Of a stretch of DNA of 64,000 nucleotides, positions 17,535-27,600 are shown in pieces; within the stretch, counting starts at the first letter, position 1, and every line of letters starts with the position of its first letter. The translations under genes were made by a program, and so were the position numbers. Source of the DNA: Serratia plymuthica NBRC 102599 (GTDB lineage Bacteria > Pseudomonadota > Gammaproteobacteria > Enterobacterales > Enterobacteriaceae); NCBI RefSeq assembly GCF_001590925.1, contig NZ_BCTU01000002.1, positions 1 to 64,000 of the forward strand, read 5' to 3'. The notes beneath the pieces were generated by a model. The model saw nothing but the letters and a program-made list of their open reading frames with translations. It was not told the origin of the DNA and did not search any database.

Positions 17535-19706
17535 ATGGCCAGTTTTATGATTCGCCTTTCCGGGGGAGCGCTGCTGTGCCTCCCGGTCATGGTTGCACAA
17601 GCGGCGGGTACCGAGCAGACCGCCCGCACTCAGAAAGAAGATACCCTTGAGGTGGTCGCCTCGCCCTTTAGCGATGACGGCAGCACCGAGAACACCGGCT
17701 CCTATACCACCAAACAGATGACCACGGCGACCGGGTTGCCGCTGAGCATCAAGGATACGCCGCAGTCGGTCTCGGTGATAACTCGCCAGCAAATGGACGA
17801 TCTCAACGCGACGTCGCTGAAGGAAATCCTGCGCTGGTCCACCGGGGTCAGCGAAAGCAATTACGATAGCGAACGCTCCTCGTTCAACTACCGTGGTTTC
17901 AGCGTTGATAACTACCAATACGATGGCGTCCCCACCTTCTTTGACTCCGGCTATTCCGGCGGGGAATCGGAGATTGACGCAATCACGCTGGATCACGTGG
18001 AGATTGTCAGGGGCGCTGCGGGTTTGCTGAACGGCGTCGGTAATCCGGGTGCCGCCATCAACCTGGTCAGAAAGAAAGCCTCCAGCCTTTCACCTTTTGC
18101 CCGAGCCGAACTTTCCGCCGGTTCCTGGGACCGCTACCGGACCACGGTTGATGTCGGGACGCCGCTCAATGACGAAGGCACTGTCAGAGTACGTATCGCC
18201 GCGGCCGGCGAACGCGGCCGCTCCTTTATGGAACGGCATCAGGAGCGCAAAGGCACCGTCTATGGCACGCTGGAGGCCGATCTGAGCAGCAATACCCTGC
18301 TGCGCCTGGGGGCTGATTATCAGCAAAACAGGCCGAAAGCCTCCACCTGGGGCGGCGCGTTGCCGACCGGCTGGTTCAGCGACGGCAGTGAAATTAATTG
18401 GGATCGGCACTATAACGGCGCCTCTGACTGGTCGAGTTGGGATACCACCCTGAGCACTCAGTTTGCCACGCTGGAGCATGAGTTCGATAACGACTGGAAA
18501 GGCGTGGTCAACTATACCCACAGCCGCCAGGCTTTCGATGCCAAAATGGCGATGAGCCTCGGCGGGCTGATCGATCCGGCAACCTGGGCGGTGCAACCTT
18601 CAAACCCTTATGCCGGTCGCTATGAAGGCTACCGTGATCAACATGCGATAGACATGAAGTTGAACGGTGACTTCACCCTGCTGGGCCGCAGCCACAAATT
18701 TGTGGTGGGTAACTCCTCTGCCTGGCAGCACAGCTACAGCACCTATCGCAGCGCCACCTACTCGCAGCAGTTCAGCGGTAGCCTGCGGGATTGGAACGGC
18801 GGCCAGGGCGAGCCTGAGTGGTCGGATAAAATGCCGCAAATGGATTATCGCACGCGGCAAATCGGCATTTACGGCAGCGCCGACTTCTCGCTGACGGACC
18901 GGTTGGATCTGGTGCTCGGCGCCCGTTTCAACAGCTTTAAAAACACCACGACCACCACCGCCAACAAGGTCACTCCGTTCGTGGGAACCGTCTATAAGCT
19001 GACCGAACAGGTCTCCGCCTATGCCAGCTACACCGACATATTCAAGGATCAAAACCTGCTCGACAGCAGCGGCCACTACCTGGCGCCGATTGAAGGGGTG
19101 AATAAAGAGGTGGGTATCAAGGCCGCGCTGCTGGATGACCGGCTCAACGTTTCGCTGTCGGCGTTCCGCATCACGCAGGACAACCTTGGGGTGCTGGATG
19201 AGAACACCCGCGAACTGAACTGGTTGCAGCAGACCTATCATGAGAGCCAGGGCGCGACCAGCAAAGGGGTCGAGTTCGAACTGAGCGGTGAGCTGGCGCA
19301 GGGCTGGAACGCCCAGCTCGGCATCACCCATTTCTCACTGAAAGACAAGGACAAGGTTAATCTCAACACCGAGCAGCCGCGCACCCGCATCAACCTGTTC
19401 ACCACCTATCAGCTGACGGGCGCTCTGCGTGACCTGACTCTGGGCGGCGGCGCACGCTGGCAGAGCGGCATTTACGCCAACGTCACCGGGGCCAACAACG
19501 GCGAGTTTGTGGACCGCAAGGCCGAGCAAGGATCTTATGTCCTGTTCGATGCGATGGCGCGTTACAAACTCACCCCGCAGACCTCGGTGCAGCTTAACCT
19601 GAACAACGTCTTTGACGAGAAATACTACTCGCAGGTGAATTTCTACAGCACCCGCAACTACGGCGAACCGCGTAATCTGATGCTGACGCTGAAGCACGAG
19701 TTCTGA
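17535..19706 (+). CDS. FhuE-like TonB-dependent siderophore receptor
   Basis: The 723-residue protein has a signal sequence, a TonB box (DTLEVVASP), a plug domain (IKDTPQSVSVITRQQM, HVEIVRGAAGLLNGVGNPGA) and a barrel ending in LTLKHEF. Segments such as DSSGHYLAPIEG and SKGVEFELSG match E. coli FhuE, the coprogen/rhodotorulate receptor, and the wider FhuE/FpvA hydroxamate-type family. Ferric hydroxamate uptake is inferred, not shown. The gene follows yncE by nine bases under the palindromic Fur box. An in-frame ATG at 17547 is an alternative start. Confidence 0.88.
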   Translation: MASFMIRLSGGALLCLPVMVAQAAGTEQTARTQKEDTLEVVASPFSDDGSTENTGSYTTKQMTTATGLPLSIKDTPQSVSVITRQQMDDLNATSLKEILRWSTGVSESNYDSERSSFNYRGFSVDNYQYDGVPTFFDSGYSGGESEIDAITLDHVEIVRGAAGLLNGVGNPGAAINLVRKKASSLSPFARAELSAGSWDRYRTTVDVGTPLNDEGTVRVRIAAAGERGRSFMERHQERKGTVYGTLEADLSSNTLLRLGADYQQNRPKASTWGGALPTGWFSDGSEINWDRHYNGASDWSSWDTTLSTQFATLEHEFDNDWKGVVNYTHSRQAFDAKMAMSLGGLIDPATWAVQPSNPYAGRYEGYRDQHAIDMKLNGDFTLLGRSHKFVVGNSSAWQHSYSTYRSATYSQQFSGSLRDWNGGQGEPEWSDKMPQMDYRTRQIGIYGSADFSLTDRLDLVLGARFNSFKNTTTTTANKVTPFVGTVYKLTEQVSAYASYTDIFKDQNLLDSSGHYLAPIEGVNKEVGIKAALLDDRLNVSLSAFRITQDNLGVLDENTRELNWLQQTYHESQGATSKGVEFELSGELAQGWNAQLGITHFSLKDKDKVNLNTEQPRTRINLFTTYQLTGALRDLTLGGGARWQSGIYANVTGANNGEFVDRKAEQGSYVLFDAMARYKLTPQTSVQLNLNNVFDEKYYSQVNFYSTRNYGEPRNLMLTLKHEF

Positions 19707-19718
19707 CCGTCTCGCAAT

Positions 19719-19746
19719 AAAAAACCGGCCCCGGATAACGGGGCCG
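19719..19746 (-). terminator. hairpin with T-tract on the minus strand
   Basis: CGGCCCCG at 19726-19733 pairs with CGGGGCCG at 19739-19746. The A-run at 19719-19724 gives a T-tract only on the minus strand, although the flanking genes read on the plus strand. It may still act on the receptor transcript as a weak terminator. Confidence 0.5.
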
Positions 19747-19839
19747 ACCACGTTCTAACGCCTATATTTCTTGTAGGATGAATTCTTCCGTAGTAGCGTG
19801 CCAAGGGGAGAAAACCCTCCACTTTTCTGAGGCCATAAC

Positions 19840-20319
19840 ATGTCCCCTACGCTGACTATCGAACAATTGAAACAGCTGGGCCGCTATCAGGAAGCGACCG
19901 AACTGGCACAGCAACAGTTGCTGCAAAAACCGGAAGAGGCCGCGCTGCACTACCAATTGGCCTGCCTGTATGACGTGCAGGGATTTGAGCAGCAGGCGAT
20001 CCCCTGCTACCTCTCCGCGCTGGCTCGCACTCTGCCGGCGGCGCAGCGGCAGGAGGTCTGGCTTGGTCTGGGCAGCACCTACCGCGCACTCGGGCTGTAT
20101 CAGCAATCGCTGGCCGCCTTCGACGATGGGCTGGCCGAATTCCCGCAGGCCAAGGAGCTCACCCTGTTTCGCGCCATGACGCTGTACAACCTGGGGGAAA
20201 CCAAACAGGCGGTGGCCGATCTGTTGCTGCTGTTGGCGGAAACCTCCTCGTATCGCGACATCAGCAGCTATCAGCGCGCTATCCGTCAATACGCCGCCGA
20301 TCTGGATCGCATCGGCTAG
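19840..20319 (+). CDS. tetratricopeptide-repeat protein
   Basis: The 159-residue cytoplasmic protein consists of TPR helices: GRYQEATELAQQQLLQKPEEAALHY is split over the first repeat, then ACLYDVQGFEQQAIPCYLSAL, then GSTYRALGLYQQSLAAFDDGL and ALYNLGETKQAV-like repeats. No enzyme domain or signal is seen. Its stop overlaps the Shine-Dalgarno sequence of the acetyltransferase gene that follows, so these genes form an operon with the PchB-like gene and a second acetyltransferase. The function is unknown; TPRs usually mediate protein contacts. Confidence 0.85.
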   Translation: MSPTLTIEQLKQLGRYQEATELAQQQLLQKPEEAALHYQLACLYDVQGFEQQAIPCYLSALARTLPAAQRQEVWLGLGSTYRALGLYQQSLAAFDDGLAEFPQAKELTLFRAMTLYNLGETKQAVADLLLLLAETSSYRDISSYQRAIRQYAADLDRIG

Positions 20320-20328
20320 GAGAGAAGC

Positions 20329-20760
20329 ATGGAGATGGTGACCGACCCAAACCGCTACCGCATCGACTGGTCGCAATTGGCCGCGTTGTTGGCCGCCGCC
20401 GGGCTGGGCCAGCGCGATCCGCATCAATTACAGCGCGTTTATCAGCACAGCCAGTTTTGCTATTGGGGTTACCTCGACGGCGAACTGGTGGCCACCGCCC
20501 ACGCCATCAGTGACATGACCTCGGTGGCTTACCTCGCCGACGTGGCTATCCACCCTCACTATCAGGGCCGCGGTCTGGGCAGGCTGCTGATGGATCGGGT
20601 CATGCAGGATTTGGCGCCGCTCGGTAAAGTGTTTATCTATTCGGTGCCCGACAAACTGGAATTCTATAAAAAGTACCACTTCCGCGAGCTGACTACCGGC
20701 ATGGTCTATGCCGATGGCCCGGCGTTGGATCGCCTGCAACAAAATGGCTATGTGCGCTAA
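20329..20760 (+). CDS. GNAT-family N-acetyltransferase
   Basis: The 143-residue protein has the GNAT core: AYLADVAIHPHYQGRGLGRLLM contains the acetyl-CoA-binding Q/RxxGxG motif (QGRGLG), followed by VFIYSVPDKLEFYKKYHF, the usual motif-B region. It resembles small single-domain acetyltransferases acting on amines. The substrate is unknown. AGGAGAG at the stop of the TPR gene precedes its ATG, indicating translational coupling. Confidence 0.85.
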   Translation: MEMVTDPNRYRIDWSQLAALLAAAGLGQRDPHQLQRVYQHSQFCYWGYLDGELVATAHAISDMTSVAYLADVAIHPHYQGRGLGRLLMDRVMQDLAPLGKVFIYSVPDKLEFYKKYHFRELTTGMVYADGPALDRLQQNGYVR

Positions 20761-20777
20761 AACAAGGGAAACCCAGA

Positions 20778-21098
20778 GTGATTATTGAGAACAAACTTTC
20801 TCCGCAAGATTGTGCGGGCATGGGCGATATCCGCGCGGAAATCGACATGCTGGACGAACACATCATTAAATTGATCGCCCAGCGCTTTGCCTACGTGAAG
20901 GCCGCCGCAAAATTCAAAACCAGCCCCGATGCGGTACGGGCCAAAGAGCGCTTCGAAGCCATGCTGCAACAACGAAGAGCCTGGGCCGATGAGCAGGGCT
21001 TAAGCCCGGAAGTGATAGAAAAAATGTATCGCGACCTGGTGAATTATTTTATTGGCGAAGAGATGAAACACTGGTCGCGTGAAAACGGCAAAAAGTGA
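20778..21098 (+). CDS. PchB-like chorismate mutase / isochorismate-pyruvate lyase
   Basis: The 106-residue all-helical protein starts at GTG after AAGGGA. It aligns without gaps to Pseudomonas PchB, which makes salicylate from isochorismate. Catalytic positions corresponding to PchB Arg14, Arg31 and Lys42 are Arg19, Arg36 and Lys47. The position of PchB Gln90 is Glu95 (FIGEEMKHW against YIAEQIKYW). Other matches are RAWADEQGL and YVKAAAKFK. It could be a salicylate-forming lyase or a plain chorismate mutase. No isochorismate synthase or salicylate ligase gene is visible. It lies in an operon with a TPR protein and acetyltransferases, close to siderophore receptors. Confidence 0.85.
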   Translation: MIIENKLSPQDCAGMGDIRAEIDMLDEHIIKLIAQRFAYVKAAAKFKTSPDAVRAKERFEAMLQQRRAWADEQGLSPEVIEKMYRDLVNYFIGEEMKHWSRENGKK

Positions 21099-21120
21099 AC
21101 ACAAGGGGAAATAGCGGCAA

Positions 21121-21726
21121 ATGTCCGACTCATCCTGGCTTATCGAAACCGAGCTGAAAAGCAAAACCGTCAGCCTGATCCCGCTGCGTAAAGAACATGC
21201 GGCGGCGCTGGTGGAGGCGGCCGCTGATGGGCGCCTCTGGGAACTTTGGTTTACTTCGGCACCCAACGAAAACACCGTCGATGATTATGTCGGTTTCGCC
21301 CTGAGCGAACAGGCCGCCGGGCGGGCGTTGCCGTTTGTCGTGGTGCATAACGACACGCAAAAGATTGTCGGCACCACCCGCATTTGCAATGCCGATGGGC
21401 ACAACCGCCGCGTTGAAATTGGCTATACCTGGTACGCCAAAAGCCATCAGAGAACCGCCGTCAACACCGAGTGCAAACGCCTGCTGCTCGGCTATGCATT
21501 CGAAACGCTGGCGGTGATTGCCGTTGAATTTCGCACCCACTGGCACAATCACGCATCGAGAACGGCTATCGCGCGTTTGGGCGCCAAGCAAGACGGCGTG
21601 CTGAGAAACCACCAGAAAAATGCGGATGGCAGCTATCGCGATACGGTGGTTTTCTCGATCATCGACCATGAATGGCCAATGGTTAAAAAAAGCCTGGAGT
21701 ATAAATTACGCCAGACCAGGGAGTGA
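21121..21726 (+). CDS. RimJ/RimL-type GNAT acetyltransferase
   Basis: The 201-residue protein resembles RimJ/RimL-like acetyltransferases: an N-terminal LIPLRKEHAAALVEAA, a central IVGTTRICNADGHNRRVEIGYTW strand region, a coenzyme-A region (AKSHQRTAVNTECKRLLLGYAFE), and a VEFRTHWHNHASRTAIARLG segment typical of the family. Substrate is unknown; members acetylate protein N termini, amino acids or small amines. It follows the PchB-like gene by 22 bp. The 21727-21998 interval downstream shows no gene. Confidence 0.85.
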   Translation: MSDSSWLIETELKSKTVSLIPLRKEHAAALVEAAADGRLWELWFTSAPNENTVDDYVGFALSEQAAGRALPFVVVHNDTQKIVGTTRICNADGHNRRVEIGYTWYAKSHQRTAVNTECKRLLLGYAFETLAVIAVEFRTHWHNHASRTAIARLGAKQDGVLRNHQKNADGSYRDTVVFSIIDHEWPMVKKSLEYKLRQTRE

Positions 21727-21998
21727 TTGCCGCGGGTCAAAGTTATAAGGTGTTCGTCATCAAGATGCCGCTGTATTTCCCCACGCGGCCCCCCAGGCCG
21801 GATCCCAGGTGGCCGCAATCAGATCGCCGCACTGAATGCGGCTAGAATTTTTTCACCCTTTCCCTGGCTTTCGGACCATTGTACGGTGGAACTCCCCGCC
21901 ATTTTTCGGCATGCTGGGCGCTGGTTTTCATTTTACCGCCACGGCGGTTTACCACTGGCGCCATGCCGGTGTTGGGTTGCAGAGAAGGTTCTTATTCC

Positions 21999-22364
21999 AT
22001 GACGTTGACCATGTACGGCATCAAAAATTGTGACACCATCAAAAAAGCGCGCCGCTGGCTGGAAGAGCAAGGCGTGGCTTATCAATTTCATGACTACCGC
22101 GCCGACGGGCTGGATGAACAGCAGTTGCGCGGTTTTGTCGACCGTCTGGGCTGGGAACCGCTGCTGAACACCCGCGGCACCACCTGGCGCAAGCTGGATG
22201 AAGCGCAGCGCAACGCCTGCGACAACGCCGATGCGGCCATCGCGCTGATGCTGGCGCAGCCGGCAATCATCAAACGCCCGCTGCTGGACGACGGCAAGGG
22301 GCATGCCCTGCTCGGCTTCAGCGCCGAAGGCTACCAGCAATTTATTTCTGAGGTTACAGCATGA
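21999..22364 (+). CDS. yffB: ArsC/Spx-like protein YffB
   Basis: The 121-residue thioredoxin-fold protein has [18 protein letters not shown], with one Cys at the position of the ArsC active site, and [10 protein letters not shown] and IIKRPLL as in E. coli YffB. Members of this branch are ArsC-like but probably act in thiol redox chemistry; no arsenate resistance is implied. The start at 21999 gives [14 protein letters not shown] 22011 is an alternative. It overlaps dapE by four bases (ATGA), the same arrangement as in E. coli. Confidence 0.92.
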   Translation: MTLTMYGIKNCDTIKKARRWLEEQGVAYQFHDYRADGLDEQQLRGFVDRLGWEPLLNTRGTTWRKLDEAQRNACDNADAAIALMLAQPAIIKRPLLDDGKGHALLGFSAEGYQQFISEVTA

Positions 22365-23488
22365 TTTGCCCGGTTATCGAACTGGCTCAACAGCTCATCA
22401 AACGCCCGTCCCTCAGCCCGCACGATGAAGGCTGCCAGGCGCTGATGATTGAACGTCTGGAAGCGATTGGTTTTACCGTTGAGCCGATGCCCTTCGGCGA
22501 CACCCTGAATTTCTGGGCCTGGCGCGGTGAAGGGCAAACGCTGGCGTTTGCCGGTCACACCGACGTGGTGCCCACCGGTGATGAAAAACGCTGGGACAAC
22601 CCGCCGTTTGAACCCACCATTCGCGACGGCATGCTGTATGGCCGCGGCGCGGCGGACATGAAAGGTTCGCTGGCGGCGATGGTGGTGGCGGCGGAGCGCT
22701 TTGTGGCGACCAACCCGCATCATGGGGGCCGCCTGGCGTTCTTGATCACCTCCGACGAAGAGGCCAGCGCCACTCACGGCACGGTGAAAGTGGTGGAAGC
22801 GCTGATGGCGCGCAACGAGCGCCTGGATTATTGCCTGGTCGGCGAGCCGTCCAGCACCGAACGCGTCGGCGACGTGGTGAAAAACGGCCGCCGCGGTTCG
22901 ATCACCGCCAACCTGCACATTCACGGCATTCAGGGCCACGTCGCCTATCCGCACCTGGCGGATAACCCGGTGCATCGCGCCATGCCTGCGCTCAATGAGC
23001 TGGTGGCGACCGAGTGGGATCGCGGCAACGAGTTCTTCCCGCCGACCAGCATGCAGATCGCCAACGTGCAGGCCGGTACCGGCAGCAACAACGTGATCCC
23101 GGGCGACCTGTTCGTCCAGTTCAACTTCCGTTTCAGCACCGAGTCAACCGACGCGACGATAAAACAGCGCGTGGAAGAGCTGTTGGAGCGGCACCAGCTG
23201 AACTACAGCATCGAATGGCGTTTGTCCGGCCAGCCGTTCCTGACCGCGCGCGGTGCGCTGGTGGATGCGGTGGTTAACGCCGTCGAACACTATTCTGAAT
23301 TGACGCCGCAGTTGCTGACCACTGGCGGCACCTCGGACGGCCGCTTTATCGCCCAAATGGGTGCGCAGGTAGTTGAGCTGGGGCCGGTCAACGCGACCAT
23401 CCACAAGGTCAATGAATGCGTGCACGCAGCCGATTTGCAACTGCTGAGCCGCATGTATCAGCGCATTATGGAGCAGTTGGTCGCATGA
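22361..23488 (+). CDS. dapE: succinyl-diaminopimelate desuccinylase
   Basis: The 375-residue M20-family zinc hydrolase removes succinate from N-succinyl-LL-diaminopimelate in lysine and peptidoglycan-precursor synthesis. Metal-binding segments include [23 protein letters not shown] and GEPS; the dimerisation domain occupies the middle, and GGTSDGRF and NECVHAAD are C-terminal ligands. Length matches E. coli DapE (375). It overlaps yffB at its start and the M15 peptidase gene at its stop. Confidence 0.98.
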   Translation: MICPVIELAQQLIKRPSLSPHDEGCQALMIERLEAIGFTVEPMPFGDTLNFWAWRGEGQTLAFAGHTDVVPTGDEKRWDNPPFEPTIRDGMLYGRGAADMKGSLAAMVVAAERFVATNPHHGGRLAFLITSDEEASATHGTVKVVEALMARNERLDYCLVGEPSSTERVGDVVKNGRRGSITANLHIHGIQGHVAYPHLADNPVHRAMPALNELVATEWDRGNEFFPPTSMQIANVQAGTGSNNVIPGDLFVQFNFRFSTESTDATIKQRVEELLERHQLNYSIEWRLSGQPFLTARGALVDAVVNAVEHYSELTPQLLTTGGTSDGRFIAQMGAQVVELGPVNATIHKVNECVHAADLQLLSRMYQRIMEQLVA

Positions 23489-24159
23489 TCACGCCCACCA
23501 TGCTGACCGGGCTCTCGACCGAACACCTGGCGCCGCTGAGCGGTAACCATCGCCTGCAGCCCGCAGCGGTGACCGCGTTCCGCGCCATGCAGCAGGCGGC
23601 GTTGGCGGCCGGGTTCGATCTGCAGCCCGCCAGCACATTTCGTGATTTCGATCGGCAACTGGCGATCTGGAATGGCAAATTCTGCGGCGAGCGCCCAGTA
23701 TTAGATAAAGACAGTCGACCGATCGACATCGAGACGCTGTCCGCCGCCGAACGCTGCGAAGCGATCCTGCGCTGGTCCGCCCTGCCGGGTGCCAGCCGCC
23801 ATCACTGGGGCAGCGATCTGGACGTGTACGACCCTTCGTTGTTGCCGGAAGGGCAAAAGCTGCTGCTGGAGCCGTGGGAATATGAGGAAGGCGGTTACTT
23901 TTATCCGCTCAATCAGTGGATGACGGAACATATGGCCGAATTTGGTTTTTACCGCCCGTTCACCGAAGACGGCAACGGCGTGGCGGTAGAACCCTGGCAT
24001 TTGAGCTATCGGCCGCTGGCGCAGGAAGCCGAGCACCTGCTGACGCCTGCGCTGCTGCTGGCCGCCTGGCAAAATAAGGACGTTGCCGGCGCCGAATGGC
24101 TTGAACGCCATCTGCCCGCGATATTTTCACGTTTCATACGCAGTGAAGGAAAGGAGTAA
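23485..24159 (+). CDS. M15-family LD/D-alanyl carboxypeptidase (LdcB/VanY-like)
   Basis: The 224-residue protein has the M15B zinc site: [11 protein letters not shown] supplies a His and Asp, and EPWHLSY the second His with a nearby Glu; STFRDFDRQ is the preceding substrate loop. Family members trim peptidoglycan stem peptides. No clear signal peptide is seen at the N terminus ([18 protein letters not shown]), so action on cytoplasmic recycled peptides is possible. It starts inside the dapE stop codon (ATGA) and precedes ypfN by two bases. I do not recall it between dapE and ypfN in E. coli. Confidence 0.85.
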   Translation: MITPTMLTGLSTEHLAPLSGNHRLQPAAVTAFRAMQQAALAAGFDLQPASTFRDFDRQLAIWNGKFCGERPVLDKDSRPIDIETLSAAERCEAILRWSALPGASRHHWGSDLDVYDPSLLPEGQKLLLEPWEYEEGGYFYPLNQWMTEHMAEFGFYRPFTEDGNGVAVEPWHLSYRPLAQEAEHLLTPALLLAAWQNKDVAGAEWLERHLPAIFSRFIRSEGKE

Positions 24160-24161
24160 AC

Positions 24162-24353
24162 ATGCAATGGTTAGCTGACTACTGGTGGATTATCCTGCTG
24201 ATTTTGGCCGGGATGATCATCAGCGGGATCAAAGAGCTGCGTCGCGTCGACGTAAAACGTTACCTCGCCGATAAGCCGGAATTGCCGCCACACCGCGATA
24301 ATAACGCCCAGTGGGACGACGAAGACGACAACTGGCCGAAGAAAAAACCTTAA
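24162..24353 (+). CDS. ypfN: small membrane protein YpfN (UPF0370)
   Basis: The 63-residue protein has one N-terminal transmembrane helix ([16 protein letters not shown]) and an acidic cytoplasmic tail ([17 protein letters not shown]). It matches E. coli YpfN in length and position after dapE. Function is unknown. AAAGGAG precedes the ATG within the end of the M15 peptidase gene, so the four genes from yffB form an operon. Confidence 0.92.
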   Translation: MQWLADYWWIILLILAGMIISGIKELRRVDVKRYLADKPELPPHRDNNAQWDDEDDNWPKKKP

Positions 24354-24363
24354 CCGCCTGTGT

Positions 24364-24394
24364 GCGCCGTCCCCCGAGGGCGGCGCTTCATTTT
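24364..24394 (+). terminator. terminator after ypfN
   Basis: GCGCCGTCCC and GGGCGGCGC form a GC-rich stem with one wobble or bulge, followed by TTCATTTT. It separates the dapE-ypfN operon from the downstream cassette. Confidence 0.75.
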
Positions 24395-24466
24395 CTCCTC
24401 TTTCCCGCAGAAAAAAGAATCGACTTCTCAAAAAATTGCCTCTAGATTTAACCCTAATTGGTTAAC

Positions 24467-24480
24467 GTGATGGTCATCAC
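24467..24480. promoter_or_regulatory. palindrome upstream of the amidoligase cassette
   Basis: GTGATGGTCATCAC is a 14-bp palindrome with a two-base asymmetric centre, about 137 bp before the first cassette gene. It resembles operators of GntR- or similar dimeric regulators. No regulator gene lies adjacent. Confidence 0.4.
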
Positions 24481-24616
24481 ACTCCCAGCAGTTAAAACGG
24501 TCTGGATACAGACGGGGGTTAACCACAGCACCACCCTCCACGGTAACGGCTACAGCATGGCATCAGCAGACTGATGTGACCCGATTTCAGATTCCCCTAT
24601 TCTGAGGCTCGAGCTT

Positions 24617-27600
24617 ATGGCTATTAATATTGCGCTAAACCACGTTACCGAATACCGCTACGACCGACGCATCAACCTGGGTCCCCAAGTCATACGCCTG
24701 CGCCCTGCCGCACACAGCCGCACCTCCATTCTGGCTTATTCACTGAAAGTGACCCCGGAAAATCACTTTATCAACTGGCAGCAGGATCCTAACGGCAACT
24801 ACCTGGCCAGGCTGGTGTTCCCGGAAAAAACCGACCACTTCCGCGTGGAAGTGGATATGCGGGTTGAAATGTCGGTGATTAACCCCTTCGATTTCTTCCT
24901 GGAGCCGCAGGCGGAACATATTCCGTTTTGCTATTCGGAAGAGCAGAAAATCGAACTGGCGCCCTATCTGCACTGCCAGCCGATGACCCCCGAGCTGGAA
25001 AGCTACCTGAGCAGCATCCCCGATGAAGCCCAACGCAGCGCGGAATTCCTGGTGGCGATCAACCAGCAGTTGCAGCAACACATCGGTTACACCATCCGCA
25101 TGGAGCCGGGCGTGCAGACGCCGGAAGAGACGCTGACGCTGCGCAGCGGTTCGTGTCGCGATTCCGCCTGGCTGTTGGTACAGATCCTGCGCAACCTCGG
25201 GCTGGCCGCTCGCTTCGTGTCCGGTTATCTGATTCAACTGACGCCGGACGTCAAATCGCTGGATGGCCCGTCGGGGCCGGAGGAAGACTTCACCGATCTG
25301 CACGCCTGGACTGAGGTTTACCTGCCCGGTGCCGGTTGGATTGGCCTGGATCCCACCTCCGGGTTGTTTGCCGGTGAAGGTCACATTCCGCTGGCCTGCA
25401 CGCCGGAACCTTCCAGTGCCGCCCCGATCAGCGGTGCGATTGATGAGTGCGAATGCGAATTTGAGCACCTGATGGCCGTTGCCCGCGTGGACGAAGTGCC
25501 GCGTGTGACCAAACCCTACAGCGAGGAACAATGGCAGGCCATCGACGCGCTCGGCTATCGGATTGACAGCGATTTGCAGGCCAACGGCGTTCATCTGACG
25601 ATGGGCGGCGAGCCGACGTTCGTCGCCGTCGACGATCCTGACGGCGATGAATGGAATACCGACGCTTTGGGGCCAACCAAGCGCCTGCGTGCCGCCGAGC
25701 TGTTCCAGCGTATGCGTGAGCGCTACGCCCCCGCCGGGCTGGTGCATTTTGGTCAGGGCAAATGGTACCCCGGCGAGCAACTGCCGCGCTGGTCGCTCAA
25801 CTGCTTCTGGCGCCGGGACGGCGAGCCGCTGGCCGATCCGGCCATGTTTGCCGATGAACGCGAGCCTTCTGCGGTCACCGCCGGGCAGGCGGCGGATTTC
25901 CTGCAACGCGTCGCGCAGTATCTGGAGGTTTCCGGTCAGCATATCTTCCCGGCTTATGAAGACCCGCTCTACTACCTGTGGCGCGAACGACGCCTGCCGG
26001 ACAACGTCGATCCGTCGGATTCCCGGTTGGAAGATCCGCTGGAGCGAGCGCGGTTGCACAAGGTGTTTGAACAAGGTCTGGGGGCTATCATCGGCCACGT
26101 TCTGCCGCTGGCCAGAGAAGAGAACCAGCCGTGGCAAAGCGGCTCCTGGTTCCTGCGCAGCGAGCACTGCTACCTGCTGCCGGGCGATTCACCGCTGGGT
26201 TACCGCCTGCCGCTGGATTCCCAACCCTGGGTGCATAAAAGCGACTATCCCTACATTCACAGCGCCGATCCGCATCAGTCTTTCCCGACGCTGCCGGCCT
26301 ACCGCCAACTGCTGCAACCGCATTCATCTGCAGCCGATCATGCCCCGCCTCAGCCGGTAACCCAGCGCCCGGAGCAAAAACAGTCAGCGGACTGGATTGC
26401 CCGCACCGCGCTGTGTGCCGAGCCGCGCAACGGCATTCTTTATCTGTTCATGCCGCCGACGCGCACGCTGGAAGATTACCTGCAGGTGGTGGAGGCCATT
26501 GAGGCTACCTCGCTCTCGTTGGGCATTCCGGTGGTGCTGGAAGGTTACGAACCGCCTTCGGACCCGCGTCTTACCTGTTTTCGCATCACCCCCGATCCCG
26601 GCGTCATCGAAGTCAACATTCAGCCGGCGGCCAGCTGGGGCGAACTGGTGGAGCAGACCACCTTCCTGTACGACGCCGCGCGCCAGTCGCGCCTGACCAC
26701 CGAAAAGTTCATGATCGATGGCCGCCATACCGGCACCGGTGGCGGCAACCATATGGTGATGGGTGGCGCCACCCCGGCGGAAAGCCCGTTCCTGCGCCGC
26801 CCGGACGTGCTGCGCAGCCTGATCGGCTATTGGCATAACCACCCGTCGCTGTCCTATCTGTTCTCCGGCCTGTTTATCGGCCCGACCAGCCAGGCACCGC
26901 GCATTGACGAGGCGCGTAACGACTCGGTCTATGAAATGGAAATTGCCTTTAGCCGCTTCCCGGAGGCGGGTGAGGAAGCGCAACCCTGGCTTATCGACCG
27001 CCTGCTGCGCAACCTGTTGATTGACTCCAGCGGCAATACCCACCGGGCGGAGTTCTGCATCGACAAACTCTATTCGCCGGATGGCCCCAGCGGCCGCCTT
27101 GGGCTGCTGGAACTGCGCGCTTTTGAAATGCCGCCGCATGCCCGAATGTCGCTCACCCAACAGCTACTGCTGCGGGCGTTGCTGGCCCGTTTCTGGCAGC
27201 AACCTTATCAACCGGAGCGGTTGCGCCGTTGGGGCACCGAACTGCACGATCGCTTCATGCTGCCGCACTTTGTGCGCCAGGACTTTAACGACGTGCTCGC
27301 CGAACTGCGTGAATTTGGCTACCCGTTTGAAGCCACCTGGTTCGACGCACACTTCGCCTTCCGCTTCCCGCAGCATGGCGAATTCTCCGCCGACGGCGTC
27401 CAGGTGCAAATCGATCATGCACTGGAACCCTGGCATGTGATGGGCGAAGAAGGTGCAAGCGGCGGAACCGTGCGCTATGTTGACTCATCCGTCGAGCGTC
27501 TGCAGATCAGAGTCACCGGGTTTAATGACGATCGCCACCAGGTGACCGTCAACGGCCGCCCGGTGCCGCTGCAACCCACCGGCAACGTCGGCGAGGCGGT

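Noticed and set aside
24740..26167. 475-codon minus-strand frame within the DUF2126 gene
   Set aside because: Composition typical of an antisense shadow; the plus-strand protein has clear catalytic motifs.
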